DNA of 64,000 bases, from contig DUUM01000053.1 of NCBI GenBank assembly GCA_012841565.1, positions 66,127-130,126 of the forward strand. The letters run 5' to 3'. The position numbers were made by a program, and so were the translations under genes. Under the pieces are notes generated by a model. It made no database searches. It had not been told where the DNA came from and saw only the letters and a program-made list of their open reading frames with translations. Positions 17,736 to 26,059 of this stretch are shown here, one piece after another. Each line of letters begins with the position of its first letter. Position 1 is the stretch's first letter. This DNA comes from Candidatus Epulonipiscium sp. (GTDB lineage: Bacteria > Bacillota_A > Clostridia > Lachnospirales > Cellulosilyticaceae).

Positions 17736-17766
17736 AATTTAGGGAGGAGCAATCTCCTCCCAAATT
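17736..17766 (+). other. Strong hairpin between flgE and flbD
   Basis: GGGAGGAG-CAAT-CTCCTCCC forms an 8-bp GC-rich stem, extended by AATTT/AAATT across a single bulged A. There is no T-run after it, so a 3'-end stabiliser, processing site or partial attenuator that sets flgE stoichiometry is more likely than a terminator. Confidence 0.6.
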
Positions 17767-17834
17767 ATAAGCTACAATTCCTTGCAATTAATATTCAAAG
17801 ATCATTATAGAATACATATAATAGGAGCGAAGAT

Positions 17835-18041
17835 ATGGTTGAAGTGACGCGGTTTAACAAAGAAACAATCATTATTAATGCGGACTTAATTGAAATGATT
17901 GAGGCTGCACCAGATACGGTTATTACAATGACAACAGGGAAGAAATTTGTTGTCAGTGAAACAAAAGAAGAGATGGTTGATAAAATCGTTAAGTACAAAC
18001 AAAGAATTTTATCAATAATAAGTATTAGTGAGGTGAAGTAG
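17835..18041 (+). CDS. flbD: FlbD family flagellar protein
   Basis: Small protein (68 aa) of the FlbD/SwrD family: VTRFNKETIIINADLIEMIE, DTVITMTTGKKFVVSET, EEMVDKIVKYKQRIL. In Bacillus subtilis the homologue SwrD raises flagellar power by supporting stator function, which fits its position directly before motAB. ATG follows TAGGAGCGAAGAT. Its stop overlaps the motA GTG start by one base. Confidence 0.92.
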   Translation: MVEVTRFNKETIIINADLIEMIEAAPDTVITMTTGKKFVVSETKEEMVDKIVKYKQRILSIISISEVK

Positions 18042-18832
18042 TGGATATTACTGCAATTGGTGGATTGGTAGCGGGTATAATATTTATGGTTGTATCGATT
18101 ATGTTAGGTGGAAGATTAGGTCTGTTTTTTGACGTTCCATCCATAATGATCACATTTGGGGGATCTTTTTCAGCTATGCTGATTTCCTACCCATTACATA
18201 AGTTTATAAGTTCTATGAAAACAGCAAGGCTAGCTTTTCAGGTACAGCGTTTAAACCCAGGAGTCGTCATTAAGCAAATTATTGACTTAGCTTTTACTGC
18301 TAGAAAAGAAGGACTCTTAGCATTAGAAGAAATGGCTCAAACAATGGAAGATGAGTTTCTTAAAAAAGGAATTCTTTTAATTGTAGATGGAACTGACCCA
18401 GAGCTCGTTCGTAGCATTATGGAAACAGAGTTAGCCTTTGTTGAAGATAGACACAAAGAAAATCAAGGATTTTGGCAAACACTGGCATCAATGGGGCCAT
18501 CCTGGGGTATGATTGGAACACTCATTGGCCTTATTAACATGTTAGATAACTTAGATGACCCATCTACCCTAGGACCTAGTATGTCAGTTGCACTTATGAC
18601 CACCTTATATGGATCAGTACTCGCAAACTTTATTGCAGATCCAATAGCTAACAAGTTAAAATCAAGAAGTGGGGAAGAAGTTTTACTAAAAGAAGTAACC
18701 ATTGAAGGACTTTTATCTATTCAAGCAGGGGAAAATCCAAGAATTATTGAAGAAAAGCTAAAAGCTTTCCTATCACCAGCCTTGCGCAAGGGGTTATCAG
18801 CTCAAGCAGATGGTCGAGAAGGTGATGAATAA
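18041..18832 (+). CDS. motA: Flagellar stator protein MotA
   Basis: MotA (263 aa), the five-subunit ring of the proton or sodium channel that turns the rotor. Four membrane segments are visible, two at the N-terminus (residues about 3-20 and 30-50) and two after the cytoplasmic loop (about 148-165 and 180-200). The channel helix has MGPSWGMIGTLIGLINML and PSMSVALMTTLYGSVLAN. The start is GTG 18041 within the flbD stop, with GAGGTGAAGTA as ribosome-binding site. motB overlaps its stop by one base. Confidence 0.95.
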   Translation: MDITAIGGLVAGIIFMVVSIMLGGRLGLFFDVPSIMITFGGSFSAMLISYPLHKFISSMKTARLAFQVQRLNPGVVIKQIIDLAFTARKEGLLALEEMAQTMEDEFLKKGILLIVDGTDPELVRSIMETELAFVEDRHKENQGFWQTLASMGPSWGMIGTLIGLINMLDNLDDPSTLGPSMSVALMTTLYGSVLANFIADPIANKLKSRSGEEVLLKEVTIEGLLSIQAGENPRIIEEKLKAFLSPALRKGLSAQADGREGDE

Positions 18833-19590
18833 TGAGCAAAAAAGTAGAAGAAGTAGTTGTAGCTCCTGGTGCACCAGCGTATATGAATACATACGGAGAT
18901 ATGATGACCCTATTACTTGTTTTCTTTGTATTATTGTTTGCTATGTCAAATGTTGATATGGAGAAATATAAAGCCTTTGCAAGTGCCTTTGATGGGGGTT
19001 CAGGTGTATTACAAAGTGATCCAAATCAAGGTGGGGGCATCTTAATAGGTGATGGTATGACACAATTACCCGGTATTGAAAACTCAGCAATGGATGGCCA
19101 AGAAGAGAAGGACAAAGCAAAAAGGTTACAGGCCATGGAGAAAGAAATAAAAGAACATTTAGAAAAAAATAATATAGCTCAAAAGGTAGAGACAAGCAAT
19201 AATGGTGACTATATTACAATAAAGTTTGATGATATACTATTATTTGATCTAGGAAAAGCAAAATTAAAACCGGGTGCTGCAGATGTTTTAGATAAAGTGG
19301 GGGACTTACTGGTAACATATTTAGAAGAACCACAATTGAAACTTGCATTTGAAGGACACACGGACAATATACCCATTAACACAACTCAGTTCCCTAGTAA
19401 CTGGGAATTATCAGCAGCAAGGGCAATAGCAGTAGCTAAATTTTATATAGAAGAAATGAATTTTAATCCAAGCCAAATATCGACAGAAGGCCTAGGAGAA
19501 TATGTGCCTATTGAATCCAATAACACAGCTGAAGGAAGGGCCACAAATAGAAGGGTAGAAATTAAAATAATAAATGAGCCCAAGAGATGA
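18832..19590 (+). CDS. motB: Flagellar stator protein MotB
   Basis: MotB (252 aa) anchors the stator to peptidoglycan. One membrane helix near residues 20-42 carries the ion-binding aspartate in YGDMMTLLLVFFVLLFAMS. A plug/linker region follows, then an OmpA-like peptidoglycan-binding domain with FEGHTDNIPINTTQFPSNWE and GRATNRRVEIKI. It overlaps motA (TAATGA arrangement), so the pair is translationally coupled and made in fixed ratio. Confidence 0.95.
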   Translation: MSKKVEEVVVAPGAPAYMNTYGDMMTLLLVFFVLLFAMSNVDMEKYKAFASAFDGGSGVLQSDPNQGGGILIGDGMTQLPGIENSAMDGQEEKDKAKRLQAMEKEIKEHLEKNNIAQKVETSNNGDYITIKFDDILLFDLGKAKLKPGAADVLDKVGDLLVTYLEEPQLKLAFEGHTDNIPINTTQFPSNWELSAARAIAVAKFYIEEMNFNPSQISTEGLGEYVPIESNNTAEGRATNRRVEIKIINEPKR

Positions 19591-19625
19591 AACAAGCTAA
19601 AAAGATAAGGTGAAGGGGAAAAAAT

Positions 19626-20099
19626 ATGGATGGTAAATTTAAGGTTTTTGTTGTAGTAGCATTTTTAGTAGTATTTTTGGGAATGGTTGGTGGCGGTTAT
19701 GTTGTTTTAAAAAGTGTTTCCAACAATGCGTCAACTGTACAAGCAGGAGGATCTGTAAAAAATCCTCAAAATATAGTAATTTTTCCGATAGCTGGTGATA
19801 TAACAACTAATCTTATTTCAGAAGTTGATGATCAAAGCAAGCATGTCATTAAAATTACTGTAGGATTTGGGATTGATAAAAAAGGGAGAGATTTTAAAGC
19901 GCTTTCTAAGGAGTTTGTTGAAAAAGAAATGCTAATTCGAAATGAAATTATTCAATCCCTGAGAGATCAATCTTATGAGAGTATGGCCAAGCCAGATGCT
20001 CAAGCGAAGCTATCAGAAATAATAGTATCACGTTTATCCACACTTCTTGTCACCCAATCAATAGAAGATATGTATTTTGGAGATTTTTTTGTACAATAA
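19626..20099 (+). CDS. fliL: Flagellar basal-body-associated protein FliL
   Basis: FliL (157 aa) forms a ring around the stator and supports torque. One N-terminal membrane helix (FVVVAFLVVFLGMVGGGYVV, residues about 8-27) is followed by an extracytoplasmic domain ending in the family pattern LSEIIVSRLSTLLVTQSIED and YFGDFFVQ. ATG follows AAGGTGAAGGGGAAAAAAT. Its position after motB and before fliM is standard. Confidence 0.92.
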   Translation: MDGKFKVFVVVAFLVVFLGMVGGGYVVLKSVSNNASTVQAGGSVKNPQNIVIFPIAGDITTNLISEVDDQSKHVIKITVGFGIDKKGRDFKALSKEFVEKEMLIRNEIIQSLRDQSYESMAKPDAQAKLSEIIVSRLSTLLVTQSIEDMYFGDFFVQ

Positions 20100-20131
20100 A
20101 ATTGAGTCTGAGATAAAAGGATGTGGTGTTT

Positions 20132-21124
20132 ATGGCTGACATATTGTCGCAAAATGAAATTGATGAACTCTTAAACGCACTTAGCTCAGGTGAAGTGGAT
20201 GTAGAAGATATAGATTCCAAGGGAAGCAATAAACAAATAAAAGAGTATAATTTTGCAAGACCATCTAAGTTTTCAAAAGAACAACTTAGAACCTTAGAGA
20301 TTATATTTGATAATTATGGTAGAGAAGTTTCCACCTTTTTATCAGGATATTTGCGTACACTTACACAAGTTGAAGTTATTAATGCAGAAGCAGTTACTTA
20401 TTCTGAGTTTACAAACTCCTTAACAAATCCAGTCGTATTATCGATTGTAGACTTCCAGCCATTAAATGGTTCCATTATATTGGAATTTTCACCTAATATG
20501 GGATATGTTATTATTGACCGTATCTTAGGGGGGCAAGGACAATCTTTAAGTAAAATCAGGGAATATACTGAGATCGAAAAGATTTTGTTAGAAAGAGTAA
20601 TTCACCAATTTGTCAATCTTCTACCAGAGCCATGGGAAAATGTAATTGCTTTAGAGCCGGTATTAGAAAAAATTGAAACAAACTCTCAAGTTGCCCAAAT
20701 TATTTCACCTAATGAGATCATTGCTCTTATTACTTTCAATGTGAAAATAGGGAATATTGAAGCAATGCTAAATATATGTATTCCACATATGGTTATTGAG
20801 CCTATTATGGATAAATTAAATACACGATATTGGTTTGCACATGAGAAGAAACAAACTAAGAAACAATACCGTCATCAAATTGAAAAAAGATTGGAACTTT
20901 CTAGAATACCTGTGAGTGCAATTTTAGGGAGAACACAAATAACAGTTAAAGAATTTATAGAATTACAAAAAAATGATATAATAACCCTAGACTCCTCTGT
21001 TGAGTCTGATATGCAAATAAAAGTGGGTAATTTTTTGAAATTCTATGGTAAGCCAGGTGTTCATAAGAATAAAAATGCAATACAAATTACCTCTGTTGTG
21101 AGGGGGGAGGATGATGAGGAATGA
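20132..21124 (+). CDS. fliM: Flagellar motor switch protein FliM
   Basis: FliM (330 aa) binds phospho-CheY and reverses the motor. The N-terminal CheY-binding motif is DILSQNEIDELLNAL (residues about 3-17). The middle CheC-like domain and the C-terminal SpoA domain (PVSAILGRTQITVKEFIELQ, NDIITLDSS) follow. ATG 20132 has AAAGGATGTGG upstream; GTG 20123 lies within that site. The last codon overlaps fliY by four bases. Confidence 0.96.
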   Translation: MADILSQNEIDELLNALSSGEVDVEDIDSKGSNKQIKEYNFARPSKFSKEQLRTLEIIFDNYGREVSTFLSGYLRTLTQVEVINAEAVTYSEFTNSLTNPVVLSIVDFQPLNGSIILEFSPNMGYVIIDRILGGQGQSLSKIREYTEIEKILLERVIHQFVNLLPEPWENVIALEPVLEKIETNSQVAQIISPNEIIALITFNVKIGNIEAMLNICIPHMVIEPIMDKLNTRYWFAHEKKQTKKQYRHQIEKRLELSRIPVSAILGRTQITVKEFIELQKNDIITLDSSVESDMQIKVGNFLKFYGKPGVHKNKNAIQITSVVRGEDDEE

Positions 21125-22275
21125 GTGAAGGCGTACTGTCTCAAGATGAAATAAATGCTCTTTTGGGTATGGCCTCTGGAAATGATGATGAAATAATGAA
21201 TAATGAGTTGTTAACTGATGAAGAAAAAGATGCTATTGGAGAAATTGGTAATATTAGTATGGGCACATCAGCAACAACATTGTTTACTCTTTTAAATCAA
21301 AAAGTATCAATTACAACACCGCGTGTAAAGGTGTGGGAATGGGAAGATTTCCTAGATAGCTATCCAGATGACATTGTTATTATTAATGTAGATTATAAAG
21401 AAGGATTAACAGGCACTAATTTATTATTATTAAAAGAAGAAGATGTTAAGAAGATTACGGATATTATGATGGGGGGGGATGGGACAAATATCACTGGTGA
21501 GCTTACTGAAATTCACTTAAGTGCTATTGCAGAAGCCATGAATCAAATGGTGGGCTCAGCATCTACATCTATGTCACAGATGTTAGATATGAAAATAGAT
21601 ATCTCACCACCTCAAGCATTTATGACAACGCTGGATACAGATAAAGATCCAGACACAAATTTTGCTAAAGCGGGGATTGTTCAGGTGGCATTTAGCATGA
21701 AAATAGGTGATATAATTGATAGTGAAATCATGCAGATCTTACCAATTCAGTTTGCTAAAGAAATGGTTCAAAAACTAATGAACCCTAAAAAGAAAATAAT
21801 AGAAGATCAAATACCACCAATAACACCAGATAGACCTCAGGTTGCGCCACAAAGGCAAACACCGCCAGCACCAAGTGCACCAGTACAAAGTGCTCCAATG
21901 CAAAGTACACCAGTGCAACAATATGCAGCGCCAACACAACAAGAGTATGCGCCAAACATTGCTAGGGATATAGATGTTCAAACGCCTCAATTCCCAAGTT
22001 TTGATGATAGCTATCTAGTGCAACAAAAAGAAAATATGGATATCATAATGGATGTTCCACTTGAAGTTACAGTAGAGCTTGGTAGAACAAGCAAAAAAAT
22101 AAAAGATATTTTAGAGTTTAACCCGGGTACAGTTATTGAACTTGATCGACTAGCTGGGGAACCCATTGATATTTTAGTGAATGGTAAATATGTAGCCCAA
22201 GGTGAAGTTGTTGTAATTGATGAAAATTTTGGTATACGAATAACAGAAATTATTAGTCCTGAAAATAGAATTTAG
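21121..22275 (+). CDS. fliY: FliY: switch protein with CheY-P phosphatase and FliN domains
   Basis: FliY (384 aa) combines a CheC-like CheY-P phosphatase with a FliN C-terminus, as in Bacillus. Residues 1-17 repeat the FliM-type motif (VLSQDEINALL). The phosphatase helices are EKDAIGEIGNISMGTSATT (about 35-53) and HLSAIAEAMNQMVGSAS. A proline/glutamine-rich linker with short APVQS-type repeats spans about 235-290. The SpoA/FliN domain is at 305-384 (VTVELGRTSKKIKDIL, GTVIELDRLAGEPIDILVNG). It overlaps fliM by four bases (ATGA). Confidence 0.95.
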   Translation: MSEGVLSQDEINALLGMASGNDDEIMNNELLTDEEKDAIGEIGNISMGTSATTLFTLLNQKVSITTPRVKVWEWEDFLDSYPDDIVIINVDYKEGLTGTNLLLLKEEDVKKITDIMMGGDGTNITGELTEIHLSAIAEAMNQMVGSASTSMSQMLDMKIDISPPQAFMTTLDTDKDPDTNFAKAGIVQVAFSMKIGDIIDSEIMQILPIQFAKEMVQKLMNPKKKIIEDQIPPITPDRPQVAPQRQTPPAPSAPVQSAPMQSTPVQQYAAPTQQEYAPNIARDIDVQTPQFPSFDDSYLVQQKENMDIIMDVPLEVTVELGRTSKKIKDILEFNPGTVIELDRLAGEPIDILVNGKYVAQGEVVVIDENFGIRITEIISPENRI

Positions 22276-22295
22276 AAAATAAAGGGGTGCTTATT

Positions 22296-22658
22296 TTGGC
22301 AAATAGAATTTTAATAGTAGACGATGCAGCATTTATGAGAATGATGATTAAAGATATTTTAACCAAGAATGATTATGAGGTAGTTGGTGAGGCAGAGAAC
22401 GGCCTTAAAGCAGTAGAGAAATTTAAGGAATTGTCACCGGATCTTGTACTTATGGATATAACCATGCCTGAGTTAGATGGGATCCAAGCAGTAAAACAAA
22501 TCAAAGAATTTGATTCAACTGCTAAAGTAGTTATGTGTTCTGCTATGGGACAACAAGCAATGGTTATAGAATCAATTCAAGCAGGAGCAAAAGACTTTAT
22601 TGTAAAGCCTTTCCAAGCAGAAAGAGTAATAGAGGCTATTCAGAAAGTACTTAAGTAA
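22296..22658 (+). CDS. cheY: Chemotaxis response regulator CheY
   Basis: Single-domain receiver of 120 aa. The acid pocket is Asp9-Asp10 (ILIVDDAAFMR), the phosphorylation site is Asp54 (LVLMDITMPELDG), and the conserved Ser (VVMCSAMGQQ) and Lys (DFIVKPF) are present. CheA phosphorylates it; it then binds FliM, and FliY and CheC remove the phosphate. I take TTG 22296 as start, 8 nt after AAAGGGG; GTG 22287 sits on that site. It is encoded between the switch genes and fliO, as in Bacillus. Confidence 0.95.
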   Translation: MANRILIVDDAAFMRMMIKDILTKNDYEVVGEAENGLKAVEKFKELSPDLVLMDITMPELDGIQAVKQIKEFDSTAKVVMCSAMGQQAMVIESIQAGAKDFIVKPFQAERVIEAIQKVLK

Positions 22659-22700
22659 GAGATGAAAAATAATAGATAATGTGATAGGAGGTTATAAAAT

Positions 22701-23030
22701 ATGTTTTGGGAAGGAATATCCTTGCTTTTTGTTTTTGTTTTCGTAATAGGCTCAGCATATTTTATAACTAAGAAAATAGCTTCTTTAGGATTTCGCCGAA
22801 TGCAAGGTAAAAATATGAAAATAATTGAAACACTCCAACTAGGAATGAATCAAATGATTTGTTTGGTTAAAGTTGGAGAGAAAACAGTAATAATAGGTGT
22901 TTCAAAAGATAGGATGACATACTTGTCAGAGGTTGATGATAATTTAATTGACTGGGCAGTTTATAAGACTTCCGATGATACACCGACTTTTGAAGATTAT
23001 TTTAAAAAGGTAATGCCAAAGAAGAAATAA
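22701..23030 (+). CDS. fliO: Flagellar biosynthetic protein FliO
   Basis: FliO/FliZ (109 aa) is a membrane protein that assists FliP ring assembly. One membrane helix at residues about 2-22 (LLFVFVFVIGSAYFITKKIA) precedes a small cytoplasmic domain with the pattern MKIIETLQLGMNQMICLVKV and VIIGVSKDRMTYLSEV. ATG follows ATAGGAGGTTATAAAAT. It directly precedes fliP. Confidence 0.9.
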   Translation: MFWEGISLLFVFVFVIGSAYFITKKIASLGFRRMQGKNMKIIETLQLGMNQMICLVKVGEKTVIIGVSKDRMTYLSEVDDNLIDWAVYKTSDDTPTFEDYFKKVMPKKK

Positions 23031-23053
23031 AATATAGATATGGGGAGAATAGA

Positions 23054-23836
23054 ATGCCACATCGTAAATATAAGCGACGTATAAGAACAATAATAATTAG
23101 TATTATTTGCATGCTATTTTTTGCTATAACCCTATATGCAGAACCAGTAGCCCTACCTAATATAAACATTGATATTGGTCAAAGCACTGATCCAACTCAA
23201 GTAACAAGCAGCTTGCAGATGATTTTTTTACTGACTATATTGGCATTAGCACCATCTTTATTGGTGATGATGACGGCATTTACAAGAATTATTATATCAC
23301 TGCATTTTGTTAGGTCAGCACTAGGCACGCAACAGATGCCACCTAATCAAGTTTTGATTGGACTTGCACTTTTTTTAACGTTATTTGTGATGGCTCCTAC
23401 GTTTGAAGTTGTAAATAACGAAGCCATAAAACCCTATTCTGCTTCTGAGATATCTCAAGAAGTGGCGATAGAAAAAGGTATGTATCCAATCAAAGAATTT
23501 ATGCTAAAGCAAACAAGGGATATTGATTTAAAGTTGTTTGCAGACATTGCAAAAATGCCACCCTTACAAGAAGGTGAAGATATTATAGCAGAGATTCCAG
23601 TGACCATACTCATACCAGCTTTTATTATTAGTGAAATAAGGGCAGGATTTATGATTGGATTCTTAATTTTTATTCCTTTTATTGTAATCGACATGGTTGT
23701 AGCGTCTACGCTTATGTCTATGGGGATGATGATGCTTCCCCCAGCAATGATTGCATTGCCATTTAAAATATTATTATTTATTATGGTAGATGGGTGGAAT
23801 TTAGTTATTGGTCAGCTTGTACAGACCTTTAAATAG
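23054..23836 (+). CDS. fliP: Flagellar export gate protein FliP
   Basis: FliP (260 aa) is the main core subunit of the export gate. A cleavable-looking N-terminal signal (IIISIICMLFFAITLYAEP, ending about residue 33) precedes the family body: SLLVMMTAFTRIIISLHFVR, ALGTQQMPPNQVLIGLALFL, then FLIFIPFIVIDMVVASTLMS and MGMMMLPPAMIALPFKI. Start ATG follows TGGGGAGAATAG. fliQ begins 13 bp later. Confidence 0.96.
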   Translation: MPHRKYKRRIRTIIISIICMLFFAITLYAEPVALPNINIDIGQSTDPTQVTSSLQMIFLLTILALAPSLLVMMTAFTRIIISLHFVRSALGTQQMPPNQVLIGLALFLTLFVMAPTFEVVNNEAIKPYSASEISQEVAIEKGMYPIKEFMLKQTRDIDLKLFADIAKMPPLQEGEDIIAEIPVTILIPAFIISEIRAGFMIGFLIFIPFIVIDMVVASTLMSMGMMMLPPAMIALPFKILLFIMVDGWNLVIGQLVQTFK

Positions 23837-23849
23837 TAAGGAGTAAAAA

Positions 23850-24116
23850 ATGGAAGAAAAAGTCATAGATGTTATGCGCACTGCGTTTTTAATGATAATT
23901 AAAGTGTCAGCGCCAATGTTATTAGTGGCATTAGTAGTAGGATTAATTGTTAGTGTATTTCAAACAACCACATCAATTCAAGAGCAAACACTTTCTTTTG
24001 CACCTAAAATTGTTGCTATTTTTTTGGCCATGATTGTTTTTGGTCCATGGATGATGAATACTTTGATGGAGTTTATTAATGAGCTGTACCATAGTTTCAA
24101 TTTGTTTTTAAAATAA
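23850..24116 (+). CDS. fliQ: Flagellar export gate protein FliQ
   Basis: FliQ (88 aa, normal length) with two membrane helices at residues about 14-40 and 50-75 (VALVVGLIVSVFQTTTSIQE, LSFAPKIVAIFLAMIVFGPW). It packs around the FliP-FliR core of the export gate. ATG follows TAAGGAGTAAAAA. Confidence 0.95.
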   Translation: MEEKVIDVMRTAFLMIIKVSAPMLLVALVVGLIVSVFQTTTSIQEQTLSFAPKIVAIFLAMIVFGPWMMNTLMEFINELYHSFNLFLK

Positions 24117-24145
24117 TAGAAAGATAAAGATATAGGAGAAAAAAT

Positions 24146-24928
24146 ATGAATGCAATAATTGATTTTTATACGCAAATAGATATATTTCTTCTGGTTTTTA
24201 CTCGTATAATAGCTTTATTGTCAGTTGTTCCTATATTCTCAGATAAAAGTGTACCTGAAATAGCAAAAGCAGGACTCGCTCTTATGATTTCTATTATTGT
24301 TGTATATTCCAATCCAATGATGGAAATTAATTATAATGCAAGTATTGTAGCTTATGGTGTTTTAATCCTTAAAGAGATTGTGGTAGGATTGATTATTGGA
24401 TTTGTGATCTATATGATGTTTCAAGTTTTCTTTTTCGTAGGTCAATTAGTTAGTATGGCATCAGGGTTATCCATGAGTAATATGTTTGACCCAACAATTG
24501 GGCAACAAGTTCCAACAATTGGTGTTTTATATAATTATGTTGCTTCTGCGTTGTTTTTAGTAACCAATGGCCATCACATCATATTTCGCGCCCTAATCCA
24601 CAGCTATTTGTTAATACCAATTGGAGAAGGACAGGTAAATGCAGGAATAATCGATCAGTTTATTAGAATGCTAAACAGCTACTTTATTATCTCTGTTAAA
24701 ATAGCCGCGCCTATAATGGTGACCATGTTTATACTGGATTTTGCTTTAGGAATACTTGCTAGAACCGCACCGCAGATGAATATGTTTGTAATAGGGTTCC
24801 CAATTAAAATAATGGCGTCACTCATCATGCTTTTAATGGCGACGGTTTTAATGAATACAGCCTATATGTATGTCTATGACCAAATTGATATTAATCTTTT
24901 GGAAGTAATACAAGGAATGAGAAAATGA
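24146..24928 (+). CDS. fliR: Flagellar export gate protein FliR
   Basis: FliR (260 aa) completes the FliPQR core. Around six hydrophobic segments are visible; recognisable motifs include FTRIIALLSVVPIFSDKSVP and QVFFFVGQLVSMASGLSMSN with MFDPTIGQQVPTIG. ATG follows ATAGGAGAAAAAAT. Its stop overlaps the flhB start (ATGA), suggesting coupled translation of FliR and FlhB, which are fused in some clostridia. Confidence 0.95.
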   Translation: MNAIIDFYTQIDIFLLVFTRIIALLSVVPIFSDKSVPEIAKAGLALMISIIVVYSNPMMEINYNASIVAYGVLILKEIVVGLIIGFVIYMMFQVFFFVGQLVSMASGLSMSNMFDPTIGQQVPTIGVLYNYVASALFLVTNGHHIIFRALIHSYLLIPIGEGQVNAGIIDQFIRMLNSYFIISVKIAAPIMVTMFILDFALGILARTAPQMNMFVIGFPIKIMASLIMLLMATVLMNTAYMYVYDQIDINLLEVIQGMRK

Positions 24929-26034
24929 AAACACAAGAAAATATAAAACTTGTTTTAAACTTACAATTCTTCTCTGCTGAAAGTGAAGGTAGAACAGAAA
25001 AAGGAAGTAGCAAAAAACGTACTGATGCAAGAAAAAAAGGTCAAGTGGCCAAAAGTATAGAAATCAATACGGCATTTTTATTTATAGCGGCATTTTGGAG
25101 TTTAAAAACATTTGGTTCTTATATGAAGTTTTCACTGGAACAAATATTTATTCAAACTTTCAACAAAATATCATCAGTAGAGACTTTTTTTGAAGCTAAG
25201 TATATGAGTCATTATATAGCCACCATATTTCTTTCAATTATTAAAATAGTGGCACCTGTGCTTATTCCTATTTTAATAACAGGGATAGGGGTTAGTGTTA
25301 TGCAGGTGGGATGGAAACCATCCCTAGAACCCATGACACCTAAATTCAGTAAATTAAATCCCCTTTCTGGCTTTAAGAGAATGTTTTCATCTCAAAGTTT
25401 AATGGAACTTTTAAAAGCCACCTTCAAGGTAGTCGTTTTAGGGACTGTTATATACTCAAGAATTAAAACAGAAATTCCAACATTTTTATTACTAATAGAT
25501 ATGTCTCTTATTCAGATTTTAAGTTATGTGGGAGAACTTGTTATATCCATAGGATTTAGGATAGCAATGATTTTTATCTTTATGGCAGTGGCAGATTTTG
25601 CATACCAGAAACATAAATTTGAAGATAGTATTAAAATGACAAAGCAAGAAGTCAAAGATGAATATAAGCAAGCAGAGGGTGATCCTCAGCTTAAAGGTAA
25701 GATTAAACAAAAAATGCGAGAAATGTCTATGAAAAGAATGATGCAATCAGTTCCCGAAGCGGATGTTATTATTACAAACCCGACCCACTATGCGGTAGCT
25801 ATTCAGTATAGCCCGGAAAAAGGGACAGCCCCTATTGTAACGGCTAAAGGGGCGGACTATATAGCACAGAAAATAAGAGAAAAGGCTGCGGAACATGATA
25901 TTCAAATTATAGAGAATAAACCACTGGCAAGAACATTATATGCTGTAGTGGAAATAGGAGATGAAATACCGCCAGATTTATATAAGGCCGTAGCAGAGAT
26001 ATTAGCATTTATTTATAATTTAAAAAATACATAA
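24925..26034 (+). CDS. flhB: Flagellar export switch protein FlhB
   Basis: FlhB (369 aa) controls substrate switching from hook to filament. An N-terminal cytoplasmic tail is followed by four membrane helices (residues about 45-65, 95-120, 150-170, 190-215). The cytoplasmic domain contains the autocleavage sequence NPTH in EADVIITNPTHYAVAIQYSP, where cleavage occurs after Asn. The following KGADYIAQKIREKAAEHDIQ and ENKPLARTLY are conserved. It overlaps fliR by four bases. Confidence 0.96.
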   Translation: MKTQENIKLVLNLQFFSAESEGRTEKGSSKKRTDARKKGQVAKSIEINTAFLFIAAFWSLKTFGSYMKFSLEQIFIQTFNKISSVETFFEAKYMSHYIATIFLSIIKIVAPVLIPILITGIGVSVMQVGWKPSLEPMTPKFSKLNPLSGFKRMFSSQSLMELLKATFKVVVLGTVIYSRIKTEIPTFLLLIDMSLIQILSYVGELVISIGFRIAMIFIFMAVADFAYQKHKFEDSIKMTKQEVKDEYKQAEGDPQLKGKIKQKMREMSMKRMMQSVPEADVIITNPTHYAVAIQYSPEKGTAPIVTAKGADYIAQKIREKAAEHDIQIIENKPLARTLYAVVEIGDEIPPDLYKAVAEILAFIYNLKNT

Positions 26035-26059
26035 AATAGATACATAGGAGGGGAAAGTT

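Noticed and set aside
21840..21960. Repetitive segment in fliY
   Set aside because: It is the usual proline/glutamine-rich interdomain linker, not a mobile repeat.
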